Positions 1 to 8,062 are shown, numbered from the stretch's first letter. The stretch: 40,231 nucleotides of DNA from an uncultured Pseudomonadota bacterium (GCA_903848935.1 CAINHO010000011.1:1-40231); one strand, 5' to 3'. The notes: generated by a model from the letters alone, not told the origin. Numbers and translations are program-made.

Positions 1-365
1 ATATATATTATATTATATACATATCTACGCGTGAGATACGAAAATTTTGATTTTTTATTTTAAAAATCAAATGTTTATTTCGGCTTTTAGCAAAATTCCA
101 GAAAACCTTACAAAAAAAAGTTATGCACAGAGTTATGCACAGGTTTTAGGGAGTTATGCACAGGTTTTAGGGAGTTATGCACAGAGTTATGCACAGGCTG
201 GTAAACATTACAAAAATAAAGCTATATATTGTACAAAATCAAATGGTTATATAAAAAACGAATTTAGGAGGTGAATTATAACAGATTGATTTTTAAATGT
301 TTTGGTTTTTCATTTTTCGGAAAAATGCGTGAAAATAATTTTTTGCCAACCGCACTGATTGCGGA
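1..365. other. oriC: Putative chromosomal replication origin (oriC), 3' side of dnaA
   Basis: This gene-free stretch lies just beyond the 3' end of dnaA. It begins with an almost pure A/T run at 1-26 that could act as an unwinding element. It then carries five identical DnaA boxes (TTATGCACA) at 121-195, followed by more AT-rich sequence to 365. DnaA-box clusters beside dnaA with an AT-rich flank are the standard signature of bacterial origins. No protein-coding gene is convincing here: the only open frame across the boxes encodes a low-complexity SYAQ repeat created by the boxes themselves. A strong Shine-Dalgarno-like AGGAGGTGA at 266-274 has no ATG at a normal distance. The window edge cuts the region, so further boxes or dnaN may lie to the left. 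The origin call is inference; the boxes are seen directly. Confidence 0.8.
121..195 (+). repeat. Array of five DnaA boxes with symmetric spacing
   Basis: Exact TTATGCACA occurs at 121-129, 133-141, 154-162, 175-183 and 187-195, all in the same orientation. It fits the general DnaA-box consensus TTATNCACA. Start-to-start distances are 12, 21, 21 and 12 bp, so the array reads the same from either end in spacing. The two long spacers share the sequence GGTTTTAGGGAG and the two short ones are GAG. Distances of 21 bp place boxes about two helical turns apart on one DNA face. Confidence 0.9.
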
Positions 366-1688
366 TCACGAAGACAAAATACGCACTAAATCAATGTAAT
401 CCTCAGACACTTTCAAGTCGATTTTTTTCAATTCGTCGATTTTTTTACACGCACTGATTACCGTCGTGTGGTTTCGTCCTCCAAATGCTGCACCAATTTC
501 TGGAAAACTATGGGGCGTTAATTTTCGTGCCAAGCTCATCGCAATTTGGCGTGGACGTACTACAGTTTGCAATCGGCTTTCATTCAGTAATTCATCGATT
601 TCTAAGTTAAAAAAATCCGCCACAGCTTGTTGAATGTTTACAATGTTCACCAGCTTGTCCTGTAAAACCGCCAAATCTTGTAGCGTGTCTTGAGCGAAAA
701 TTAGCGTAATCGCTTCACCCTTAAATTCCGCATTGGCAATCAAACGCCGTAACGCGCCTTCCAAATCACGGACGTTGAACGGCATTCGTTTCGCGATAAA
801 AAAGGCGACTTCATCGGGCAAATAAACTTGTGCGAGAGCGGCTTTTTTCATCAAAATCGCCTCCCGAGTTTCCATGTCGGGCGGTTCGATCGATACCGAC
901 AAACCACTGCTAAATCGGGACTTTAAGCGTTCTTCCAGCCCAAAAATTTCTTTGGGATATTTGTCACACGTCAGCACAATTTGATGTTTGCTTTCGAGAA
1001 GATTATTGAACGTGTGAAAAAATTCTTCTTGTGAGCGATCTTTGCCCGCGAGAAATTGAATGTCGTCAATCAGCAACACATCAACGGTGCGATAAAATTC
1101 TTTGAACGCATGAAGCGCGTTTTGTTGCAGAGCTTTTACCATCTCTTGCACAAAACGTTCGGAGTGCAAATAGACAATTTTCGCCTCGGAATTTTTAGCT
1201 AAAACGGCATTGCCAATCGCGTGCATCATGTGAGTTTTCCCCAATCCAGAGCCACCGTAAATGAGCAATGGATTGTGAGCTTGACCGCTATTTTCAGCGA
1301 CTTGCAGCGCAGTTGCCCGTGCAAATTGATTCGATTTGCCTTCGATAAAATTCTCGAAAGTGAATTTTTTATTAAGTGTATTTTTAAAATTCTGCGCGAA
1401 GCTGTGAATGTCGGCGGGTTCGCTCGAAACCACGGGAATAAGCGTATGCCGCTTCGAACCTACGTCCAAAACGAGCGTTAATTTGCCGTTAGAAAACTCA
1501 GTTACTGCTTCATTGATTTGAGTAACGTGGTGCTTTTTTATCCAGTCTAAAACAAAACGATTCGGCGCAAGTAAGTGTAATTTACCTTCGGTTTCAACTG
1601 CTTGTAGCGGACGTATCCAAGTATTGAAGTCGGTACTAGGCACTTCGTTTTCGAGTTTAGAAAGACAGATATTCCAAAGTGAACTCAT
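366..1688 (-). CDS. dnaA: Chromosomal replication initiator DnaA
   Basis: This AAA+ ATPase binds DnaA boxes, melts the origin and loads the replicative helicase. The 440-residue protein has an N-terminal domain I (about 1-80) and a short linker. The AAA+ core carries Walker A GGSGLGKT at 145-152 and Walker B LLIDD at 205-209. The C-terminal DNA-binding domain (about 340-440) has the signature GGRNHTTVISACKKI, where E. coli has GGRDHTTV. It is a little shorter than E. coli DnaA (467) because the domain II linker is short. The ATG start is supported by full-length alignment to the family N-terminus. The gene is transcribed leftwards towards the DnaA-box array and is divergent from rpmH. Confidence 0.98.
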   Translation of the reverse strand: MSSLWNICLSKLENEVPSTDFNTWIRPLQAVETEGKLHLLAPNRFVLDWIKKHHVTQINEAVTEFSNGKLTLVLDVGSKRHTLIPVVSSEPADIHSFAQNFKNTLNKKFTFENFIEGKSNQFARATALQVAENSGQAHNPLLIYGGSGLGKTHMMHAIGNAVLAKNSEAKIVYLHSERFVQEMVKALQQNALHAFKEFYRTVDVLLIDDIQFLAGKDRSQEEFFHTFNNLLESKHQIVLTCDKYPKEIFGLEERLKSRFSSGLSVSIEPPDMETREAILMKKAALAQVYLPDEVAFFIAKRMPFNVRDLEGALRRLIANAEFKGEAITLIFAQDTLQDLAVLQDKLVNIVNIQQAVADFFNLEIDELLNESRLQTVVRPRQIAMSLARKLTPHSFPEIGAAFGGRNHTTVISACKKIDELKKIDLKVSEDYIDLVRILSS

Positions 1689-1763
1689 TGAAATTTAGGG
1701 GAAGTAGGTTTGTAAAATATGAAAAAACAGTGAGTTAGATTTAAGCAACTCAATACTGCGTAA

Positions 1764-1797
1764 TTGACATGGTCAGGTGTTTATCTTATCATCCACA
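1764..1797 (+). promoter_or_regulatory. Sigma70-type promoter of rpmH with overlapping degenerate DnaA box
   Basis: A perfect -35 TTGACA (1764-1769) is followed by a 17-bp spacer and a -10 TATCAT (1787-1792), placing transcription start near 1799, about 45 bp before rpmH. TCATCCACA at 1789-1797 differs from the classical DnaA box TTATCCACA at one base and overlaps the -10. Repression by DnaA here is possible but is inference. Confidence 0.7.
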
Positions 1798-1843
1798 GAC
1801 TATTTTATCCGTTTTTGTTACCTCAATTTAGGCTATAACTCTC

Positions 1844-1984
1844 ATGAAAAGAACTTATCAACCCAGTAAAATTAAACGTGCTAGAACCCATGGTTTCCGC
1901 GCTAGAATGGCAACTCGTAATGGTCGTAAAGTGGTAAATGCTCGTCGCGCAAAAGGACGTGAAAAATTAACCACTAGCGGTTAA
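1844..1984 (+). CDS. rpmH: 50S ribosomal protein L34
   Basis: A 46-codon gene that begins [19 protein letters not shown] and is rich in Arg and Lys, matching the L34 family over its whole length (E. coli L34 is also 46 residues). L34 sits in the large ribosomal subunit on 23S rRNA. A consensus promoter lies about 45 bp upstream, and rnpA starts 13 bp after the stop, the near-universal rpmH-rnpA arrangement. It is divergent from dnaA, as in many gammaproteobacteria. Confidence 0.97.
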   Translation: MKRTYQPSKIKRARTHGFRARMATRNGRKVVNARRAKGREKLTTSG

Positions 1985-1997
1985 TTTTTCTATTCGC

Positions 1998-2375
1998 GTG
2001 ACGACAATAGACTTCGGTTTTCCGCAACAATCTCGGCTTAAAACACCTGCTGATTATAAGAGAGTTTTTACTAATCCGACGAAATCCAGTGACACTTATT
2101 TCACGTTGTTGGCTGTCAAAAATGATTTTGAATATCCACGACTCGGATTAGTGGTTGCTAAAAAAAATATAAGAAAAGCCGTACACCGCAATCGTGTTAA
2201 GCGTGTGATTCGAGACAATTTTCGCCGATATCGTCATACAATGATTAACATCGACATTGTCGTTTTAGCCCGCAAAGAAGCTCTTGATGTTGCGCCCTCA
2301 CTACTGCAAAAGTCATTGGAAAAGCATTGGCTTAGACTGGTTTCGCGATGCAATTCGTACTCACCACCCTCATAA
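1998..2375 (+). CDS. rnpA: Ribonuclease P protein component
   Basis: The basic protein subunit of RNase P, which with the M1 RNA removes 5' leaders of precursor tRNAs. The 125-residue product shows the family signature [14 protein letters not shown] at about 65-78 and the N-terminal pattern [17 protein letters not shown] typical of RnpA. The start is GTG, with only weak Shine-Dalgarno complementarity, so translation probably depends on coupling to rpmH just upstream. The 3' end overlaps yidD by 28 bp, a conserved compact arrangement. Confidence 0.95.
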   Translation: MTTIDFGFPQQSRLKTPADYKRVFTNPTKSSDTYFTLLAVKNDFEYPRLGLVVAKKNIRKAVHRNRVKRVIRDNFRRYRHTMINIDIVVLARKEALDVAPSLLQKSLEKHWLRLVSRCNSYSPPS

Positions 2376-2572
2376 AATTTTACAGATATTTTATTAGCCC
2401 CACGCTTGGAAATGTATGCCGTTTTTACCCGAGTTGCTCGAGTTATGCGTTGGAAGCGGTTGAACGTCACGGTAGCGTCGTCGGGACTTATCTCACTCTC
2501 AAAAGATTATCGAAATGTCACCCGTTCCACGAAGGCGGCATCGATCCTGTCCCAGAAAAAATCGGTAAATAA
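2348..2572 (+). CDS. yidD: Membrane protein insertion efficiency factor YidD
   Basis: A 74-residue protein with the YidD hallmark: FYRYFISP near the N-terminus, [15 protein letters not shown] (about 24-38) and a Gly-Ile-Asp-Pro-Val-Pro C-terminal stretch. YidD is an inner-membrane-associated accessory to YidC-mediated insertion. It overlaps rnpA in another frame and ends 3 bp before yidC, so the three are almost certainly translated from one message. Length is typical of the family (70-90). Confidence 0.95.
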   Translation: MQFVLTTLIKFYRYFISPTLGNVCRFYPSCSSYALEAVERHGSVVGTYLTLKRLSKCHPFHEGGIDPVPEKIGK

Positions 2573-2575
2573 GAA

Positions 2576-4261
2576 ATGGACAATATAAGATTTTTACTCA
2601 TCGTTACCTTTGCAATGCTCGTCTTCATGCTGCAACAAGCATGGGAAGCGGATTACAATCCAAAATCTGCGATTCAGGCGGTGGCTGAAAACGTCAATAC
2701 TCGTGACGATTTACCTGCTGGCGTAACTCCTGCTCAAGCTCCCGTTTCAATTCCTATTGCTGCAGTGACTGCCGCAAAAGTCATTAAAATTACGACTGAC
2801 GTTTTAGCCTTGGAAATCAATACCGAAGGCGGCACGATTCAAAATTTAGATTTACTCGCGTATCCTGAAGAACATGAAAACACCGCTGTGAATACATTGC
2901 GCGGCATGTTTGGTTTTGCAATTCCAGAAATCAACAAAACGCCTGTACGAATTTTCAACAGCGAAACCGATAAATTATTTGTCGCGCAAAGTGGTTTGAT
3001 TACCAGCGCAGGTTCAGTTGAAGCTGCAAATCATCATAGTATTTTTGCCGCACCTAAAAACGCTTACGCTTTAGCCGCAGGTCAGGAAATCTTAACAGTG
3101 CCACTAACGTGGACAGATGCCAACGGTTTGCAAGTCACGAAAACGTTTACATTCAAGCGCGGTAGTTACGAAATTGATTTAGCGCAAAACGTTAAAAACG
3201 GTTCGACAGCTGCGTGGACAGGTCGTCAATATAGCCAATTGTTGAAAACGCCTAGTACCGAAAATAAAGGCGGAATGCTAACGAGCGGAATGCGTGCTTA
3301 TGACGGTGGTGTGATTTACACCGAAGCTAAAAAGTATGAAAAAGTCGATTTTGACGATATGCACGATGAAAACCTCGATATAGCAAGTGTTGGCGGTTGG
3401 ACGGCAATGATTCAACATTATTTTGCGTCGGCATGGGTGCCACCTGCGGATCAAGAAAATCACTTTTACAGCAAAGAGTTAAAACTCGGTCAATATGTGA
3501 TTGGTACCTATTCGCCAGCCGTGACGGTTGAGCCGAATGCTGAAGCGAATTTTGCCGCGCAACTTTTTGCTGGGCCAAAAATTCAACCGCTAATGGAAAA
3601 AGTGGCTGCGGGCTTGGAATTAACGGTTGATTACAGTGTGTTAACGTTTATCGGCAAACCGATTTACTGGTTGCTTAATCAAATTCATAACTTGGTTGGC
3701 AATTGGGGGCTATCGATTATGGGCGTAACGTTCGTGATTAAATTATTATTCTTCCCGTTGTCGCACGCCAGCTTTAAATCGATGGCGAAAATGCGAAAAA
3801 TTCAGCCGCGTTTGAAAGAATTGCAAGACCGTTTCAAAGATGACCGTCCTCGCTTCAATACTGAAATGATGGCAATGTACAAAAAAGAAAAAGTGAATCC
3901 ATTGGGCGGTTGTTTGCCGATTTTGATTCAGATTCCGGTGTTTATGGCGTTGTATTGGGTGTTGAGTGAAACCGTTGAATTCCGTCAAGCACCGTTCATG
4001 TTATGGATTCAAGATTTGTCGATTCAAGACCCATTCTTTGTGTTGCCTGTGATTATGGGCATTAGCATGAAGATTCAACAAAGTTTGAATCCTGCGCCAA
4101 TTGATCCTGTGCAAGCGAAAATTATGAAAATGTTCCCGATTGTATTCACGGTATTTTTCTTGTTCTTCCCAGCGGGTTTGGTGTTGTATTGGGTCATCAA
4201 CAATACGTTGTCGATTCTGCAACAAACTTACATCACCCGCCAAATCGAAAACGCGAAATAA
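2576..4261 (+). CDS. yidC: Membrane protein insertase YidC
   Basis: Inserts and folds inner-membrane proteins, alone or with SecYEG. The 561-residue protein has the gammaproteobacterial (long) layout: an N-terminal membrane segment (about 6-24), a large periplasmic domain (about 55-340), and the conserved five-segment insertase core from about 355 on. The core includes the cytoplasmic loop KMRKIQPRLKELQDRFKDD and the motif NPLGGCLPILIQIPVFMALY. The C-terminus ends in a short charged tail after INNTLSILQQ. The stop codon is one base from the GTG start of mnmE. Confidence 0.98.
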   Translation: MDNIRFLLIVTFAMLVFMLQQAWEADYNPKSAIQAVAENVNTRDDLPAGVTPAQAPVSIPIAAVTAAKVIKITTDVLALEINTEGGTIQNLDLLAYPEEHENTAVNTLRGMFGFAIPEINKTPVRIFNSETDKLFVAQSGLITSAGSVEAANHHSIFAAPKNAYALAAGQEILTVPLTWTDANGLQVTKTFTFKRGSYEIDLAQNVKNGSTAAWTGRQYSQLLKTPSTENKGGMLTSGMRAYDGGVIYTEAKKYEKVDFDDMHDENLDIASVGGWTAMIQHYFASAWVPPADQENHFYSKELKLGQYVIGTYSPAVTVEPNAEANFAAQLFAGPKIQPLMEKVAAGLELTVDYSVLTFIGKPIYWLLNQIHNLVGNWGLSIMGVTFVIKLLFFPLSHASFKSMAKMRKIQPRLKELQDRFKDDRPRFNTEMMAMYKKEKVNPLGGCLPILIQIPVFMALYWVLSETVEFRQAPFMLWIQDLSIQDPFFVLPVIMGISMKIQQSLNPAPIDPVQAKIMKMFPIVFTVFFLFFPAGLVLYWVINNTLSILQQTYITRQIENAK

Positions 4262-4262
4262 T

Positions 4263-5609
4263 GTGCTAAACACAGATACTATCGCAGCAATTGCGACACC
4301 GTCAGGCAATGGCGGTGTCGGTATCATTCGGATTTCTGGAACGTATGTTTTAGAAATCGCCTCAAAATTACTTTCCAAAAATCTTCCTCCCCGCATCGCC
4401 GTTTATTCGCCTTTTCTTGATGAATCGGGCGAGACGATTGATTCTGGCATTGCACTCTATTTTCCTGCTCCACATTCTTATACCGGCGAAGCTATTTTAG
4501 AATTACAGGGTCACGGCGGTGCGGTTGTTTTAGATATGTTATTACGACGGGTTCTAGCGTTAGGCGCACGATTAGCACGCGCTGGCGAATTCACTGAGCG
4601 AGCGTTTTTAAACAACAAACTCGATTTAGCGCAAGCTGAAGCGGTTGCCGATTTAATTAACAGCAGCACGGAACAATCAGTGCGTTCTGCCCAAAAATCG
4701 ATGCAAGGTGTTTTTTCGCAACAAATTCAAGAATTGGTCGAAGAACTCACATATTTGCGTGTATATATTGAAGCGTCGATTGATTTTGTTGATGAAGAAA
4801 TTGATTTTTTAAGCGATGGTCTTATCGAAAAACGTTTGCAAACATTGTTGACACGAATCGAAAAAATTCAAGCCACTGCCCAACAAGGACGTTTATTGCG
4901 CGACGGCATGACCTTGGTTTTAGCGGGCAAACCGAATGCGGGAAAATCGAGTTTGCTCAATGCGTTGGCGGGACACGATGCGGCGATTGTGACCGAAATT
5001 GCGGGTACAACCCGTGACGTGTTGCGTGAGCGAATTCAATTAGACGGAATGCCGTTGCACATTATCGACACAGCAGGGCTGCGTGATTCGGATAACGTGG
5101 TCGAACAAGAAGGTATTCGTCGCGCTCATGTCGAAATGGCGAAAGCGGATTTAATTTTGTTATTGATTGACGTGCGGGAATCGGAACTTGAAACTGAAGC
5201 CGTGCGGGCAACCTTACCGACCGATGTTGAGGTGATTCGCGTTTATAACAAAATTGATTTATTGCCACGTTCTCCGGCTTTTGAAACAACTGAAAAAGGC
5301 ATGTCGATTTTTATATCGATTAAAACAGGTTTGGGTTTGGATTTATTAACAGCACATTTAAAAAAGTTTGTTGGGTTTAATGCCAGTGCCGAAAACGTTT
5401 TTATTGCTCGTCGTCGTCATTTAGAAGCTTTGAAAGCGGGTCATGAATTTGTCGAACAAGCGTTGTCGCAATTGCAAAATGCGTTAGCAGGTGAATTAGT
5501 TGCTGAAGATTTACGTCAAGCGCAACAGCATTTAGCTGAAATTACGGGCGAATTTACCTCGGACGATTTGTTGGGTAAGATTTTTTCGAGCTTTTGTATT
5601 GGGAAATAG
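4263..5609 (+). CDS. mnmE: tRNA modification GTPase MnmE (TrmE)
   Basis: With MnmG, this GTPase installs 5-carboxymethylaminomethyl groups on U34 of certain tRNAs. From the GTG at 4263 the product has 448 residues and starts VLNTDTIAAIATPSGNGGVG, matching the MnmE N-terminal folate-binding domain. The frame remains open further upstream inside yidC, but that extension has no homology to the family. The G domain has GKPNAGKSS (about 221-229) and DTAGLRD, and the C-terminus is the conserved FCIGK with its functional Cys. It follows yidC as in many proteobacteria. Confidence 0.97.
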   Translation: MLNTDTIAAIATPSGNGGVGIIRISGTYVLEIASKLLSKNLPPRIAVYSPFLDESGETIDSGIALYFPAPHSYTGEAILELQGHGGAVVLDMLLRRVLALGARLARAGEFTERAFLNNKLDLAQAEAVADLINSSTEQSVRSAQKSMQGVFSQQIQELVEELTYLRVYIEASIDFVDEEIDFLSDGLIEKRLQTLLTRIEKIQATAQQGRLLRDGMTLVLAGKPNAGKSSLLNALAGHDAAIVTEIAGTTRDVLRERIQLDGMPLHIIDTAGLRDSDNVVEQEGIRRAHVEMAKADLILLLIDVRESELETEAVRATLPTDVEVIRVYNKIDLLPRSPAFETTEKGMSIFISIKTGLGLDLLTAHLKKFVGFNASAENVFIARRRHLEALKAGHEFVEQALSQLQNALAGELVAEDLRQAQQHLAEITGEFTSDDLLGKIFSSFCIGK

Positions 5610-5621
5610 GGACTGGTTTTT

Positions 5622-6449
5622 ATGTTGCTTCCACCATCAATTCTTCAAGGCGCAGGTTTAGGTTTGCGCCGTTCTTTTTTGAGCGAAATCCTGCAAACAC
5701 CACAAACTGACGTGGATTTCTACGAAATTGCGCCTGAAAACTGGATTACGATGGGCGGCAAATTGGGCAAACAGTTTCGTGCGATGACCGAAAAAAATCG
5801 CTTTGTTTGTCATGGTTTGTCGTTGTCAATTGGCAGCACGGACCTGCTCGATGAAACGTTAGTGCGACAAATCAAAGCATTTATGGCGGCGCACAGTATC
5901 GAACATTACAGCGAACATTTAAGTTATTGCAGCCACAACGGGCATTTGTACGATTTAATGCCAATTCCATTTACCGCCGAAGCCGTGAAGCATGTCGCGG
6001 CACGCATTAAGCGGGTTCAGGATATTTTAGAGTGTAAAATTGCTATCGAAAATGTGTCGTATTACACGTTTTCTGGGGCAGAAATGAGCGAAATCGATTT
6101 CTTTAATGCAGTGGTAAATGAAGCGGATTGCGATATTTTGCTCGACGTAAATAACATTTATGTCAATAGCGTAAATCACGGTTATGATGCGCGGGAATTT
6201 TTGAATGCTATGCCTGTTGAACGTATTACTTACGCGCATATTGCGGGGCATTTTAAAGAAACCGACGACTTTTTAGTTGATACGCACGGTGCGCCGATTA
6301 TTAACCCGGTTTGGGAATTGTTACGGCACGCTTATCAACATTTTGGCGTGTTTCCAACCTTGCTGGAACGGGATTTTAATTTGCCGCCGTTGGCTGAATT
6401 AGTTGCCGAAGTTAAGCAAATTAAAGCATTACAAGCGGAGAAAAAGTGA
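5622..6449 (+). CDS. MNIO family (DUF692, MbnB/BufB-like) multinuclear iron oxygenase
   Basis: A 275-residue TIM-barrel-type protein with all recognisable DUF692 motifs: H64 in CHGLSLSIGS, YSEHLSY (E98, H99), IENVSYY (E143, N144), LLDVNNIYVNSVNHGYD (D175, N177, H186), YAHIAGH (H206, H210), DTHG (D220, H222) and LLERDFN (E249). Family members use two or three irons and oxygen to modify Cys (or Asp) residues in ribosomally made peptides, as in methanobactin and the bufferins. The gene follows mnmE by 12 bp and overlaps the DUF2063 gene by 4 bp. No Cys-rich precursor peptide lies between or beside them, so the substrate is unknown. The family assignment is strong; the reaction is inference. Confidence 0.92.
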   Translation: MLLPPSILQGAGLGLRRSFLSEILQTPQTDVDFYEIAPENWITMGGKLGKQFRAMTEKNRFVCHGLSLSIGSTDLLDETLVRQIKAFMAAHSIEHYSEHLSYCSHNGHLYDLMPIPFTAEAVKHVAARIKRVQDILECKIAIENVSYYTFSGAEMSEIDFFNAVVNEADCDILLDVNNIYVNSVNHGYDAREFLNAMPVERITYAHIAGHFKETDDFLVDTHGAPIINPVWELLRHAYQHFGVFPTLLERDFNLPPLAELVAEVKQIKALQAEKK

Positions 6450-7177
6450 GTTTTAAAAATCATCAAGCCGCGTTTGCTGCTTATATTCGAAATCCTGAAA
6501 AAAATCCACTGCCAACGGATGCAAAACCTGAACGCATGGCGATGTACCGCGAGTTATTTTTTAATAATATCGATAGCTTTTTAATTGCGAATTTCCCCGT
6601 GTTGCACAGTTTATTCAAGGAACAAGATTGGTTGAATTTGGTACAAGATTTTTTTGAAAATCATGTTTGTCATGCGCCTCATTTCTCAGAAATTCCTGAA
6701 GAGTTTTTAGCGTATTTGCAAAATGAACGAAAAAATCCGACCGATTTACTGTTTTTAGTTGAACTCGCGCATTACGAATGGGTTGAAATGGCGTTGTCGA
6801 TTAGTAAATCTGAATCGTCGCAAATACCGTTAGAAAATTTAGAAACGAGAGCGTTGAAACTGTCACCGTTAGCGTGTGTGTTGGCGTATCAATTTCCAGT
6901 TCAGAAAATTTCACCCGAATTTATTCCGCTAACAAGTGAGCAACCGACATTTTTGGTGATTTATCGAAATGCTGAGGATTGTGTGCAATTTTTAGAAATC
7001 ACGCCGTTAACGTTTCAATTATTGCAGCTGCTTGAAACGCAATCTGAGCAGATTGCCGAAATATATTTAACGCAATTGGCGGATTTTGCGCCGATGATTT
7101 CGTTAGTGATTTTGAAAGAAAAAGGTTTGGAAATTTTGGGGGATTTTGTGAGGCGTGGTGTGATTGTCGCAGCTTGA
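6446..7177 (+). CDS. DUF2063 protein, partner of MNIO enzyme (BufC/HvfC-like)
   Basis: A 243-residue protein whose first about 95 residues match DUF2063: NHQAAFAAYIRNP, RMAMYRELFFNNIDSFL, FPVLHSLF, and an aromatic-rich FFENHVCHAPHFSEIPEEFLAYL. The rest is a less conserved domain with alternating hydrophobic segments. In bufferin-type and related clusters this protein is encoded directly after the DUF692 enzyme and is thought to present the precursor peptide to it. The start is a GTG whose last two bases are part of the upstream TGA, indicating translational coupling and a shared complex. The operon ends at a hairpin right after the stop. Confidence 0.88.
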   Translation: MSFKNHQAAFAAYIRNPEKNPLPTDAKPERMAMYRELFFNNIDSFLIANFPVLHSLFKEQDWLNLVQDFFENHVCHAPHFSEIPEEFLAYLQNERKNPTDLLFLVELAHYEWVEMALSISKSESSQIPLENLETRALKLSPLACVLAYQFPVQKISPEFIPLTSEQPTFLVIYRNAEDCVQFLEITPLTFQLLQLLETQSEQIAEIYLTQLADFAPMISLVILKEKGLEILGDFVRRGVIVAA

Positions 7178-7210
7178 AATCTAAGCGCAAAAGGATTTAC
7201 GCCTAGATTT
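7177..7210. terminator. Bidirectional hairpin terminator
   Basis: AAATCTAAGCG (7177-7187) pairs with CGCCTAGATTT (7200-7210) with one mismatch across a 12-nt loop. It lies between two convergent genes and has T-rich or A-rich flanks on the outer sides, so it could serve both. Confidence 0.6.
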
Positions 7211-7218
7211 AATCGACT

Positions 7219-7647
7219 TTATTCTTGTGTGGCAGACGCTTTAAAACTGTTTTTGATGCTACTGAACATTTCTTTTAAACCGCTGAATAAATTTGTGATG
7301 TTCAAAGGTTCTTTCAACATGAAACGATTGCGAATGACGGCAACCGCTAAGAAGCCCGCAATTTGTGGCATCAATTCAAAAAATAGCGACTCTAAAACAC
7401 CGCCAAAACCTTGGAAGTCACCTTCATTTTTACGATCTGCGCCATTTTCGCCCTCATAAACCGCACCACCTTCGCTACTTCTAAGTGATTCGAGTAGTGT
7501 AATATCGAACTCCACCAATAAAAATTGAACCACAAAAAATAGGACAGCACTTCCTGCCACCCAATAAAGCATATTATTTACTTTTGCCCGTGTTGCCGAC
7601 TGATAAATCCAGATGGCAACAAAAATCATGAAAATTCCACCAATCAT
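7219..7647 (-). CDS. Hypothetical membrane protein
   Basis: A 142-residue protein that I do not recognise. It has two clear N-terminal hydrophobic segments (about 1-17 and 26-46). An acidic, Gly-rich linker follows (EGGAVYEGENGADRKNEGDF, about 79-98). A third moderately hydrophobic stretch (about 110-126) precedes a Lys/Ser-rich tail. AAGGG about nine bases before the ATG supports the start. It is the second gene of a leftward pair, 22 bp behind a secreted protein, and ends at a terminator shared with the MNIO operon. It has no sequence tie to that operon beyond adjacency. Confidence 0.7.
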   Translation of the reverse strand: MIGGIFMIFVAIWIYQSATRAKVNNMLYWVAGSAVLFFVVQFLLVEFDITLLESLRSSEGGAVYEGENGADRKNEGDFQGFGGVLESLFFELMPQIAGFLAVAVIRNRFMLKEPLNITNLFSGLKEMFSSIKNSFKASATQE

Positions 7648-7669
7648 CGTCTTATACCCTTTCGAATTA

Positions 7670-8062
7670 TTATTTTTTTGTTAAGAAAAGAAATAGATTT
7701 GTACATCTTACAATCATGTCAGAACCTGTTTTTTGAACAACTGAACAAGATTCATATTTTTCACGTCCAGGTGAAACCTGCTTTTTAATCAATCCATCTT
7801 CAACGGAGTATTTAACCATCACGGTCATTTCTTTGGTGCGACCTAATGAATCAGTTGCCACTGAGACCAATGTACCGTCATTTTTAAATTCCCACGAACT
7901 CACAACAGATTTTTTTTCACCGTCGAGTTTGATCGATTCGGCCGTCAATGCCCATTTACCGAGCAGTTCGCTGTTATCTTTCAATTCCACGTCTGCGTGT
8001 GCAAGTGCCGCAAAAAATACAGCAACTAACGGCACGAATTTAACACAATTTGTCATTCTCAT
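7670..8062 (-). CDS. Hypothetical exported protein, possibly lipocalin-like
   Basis: From the ATG at 8062 the product has 130 residues. It starts with a signal peptide (MRMTNCVKFVPLVAVFFAALAHA, predicted cleavage before DVEL). The mature part has ELLGKWAL near its N-terminus, a Gly-Lys-Trp pattern seen in small beta-barrel, lipocalin-like proteins, then alternating beta-type strands and two cysteines (ESC and VRC) that could form a disulfide. An upstream in-frame ATG exists but the Shine-Dalgarno AAGGG favours the start chosen. The next gene downstream follows by 22 bp. The function is unknown and the fold is a guess. Confidence 0.65.
   Translation of the reverse strand: MRMTNCVKFVPLVAVFFAALAHADVELKDNSELLGKWALTAESIKLDGEKKSVVSSWEFKNDGTLVSVATDSLGRTKEMTVMVKYSVEDGLIKKQVSPGREKYESCSVVQKTGSDMIVRCTNLFLFLTKK

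Noticed and set aside
121-195. CRISPR-like short direct repeats
   Set aside because: The spacers are 3 or 12 bp and identical to each other, and the repeat unit is a DnaA box.
47-274. 75-codon open frame with repeated SYAQ
   Set aside because: The repeats are the DnaA boxes read in frame; low complexity, no ribosome binding site, and it crosses the origin.
4001-4396. 131-codon frame antisense to the yidC end and mnmE start
   Set aside because: Lies wholly within two well-supported genes and has no family resemblance.
5622-7177. Methanobactin biosynthesis cluster
   Set aside because: The DUF2063 partner fits the bufferin-type pairing rather than MbnC, and no methanobactin precursor or transporter is present.
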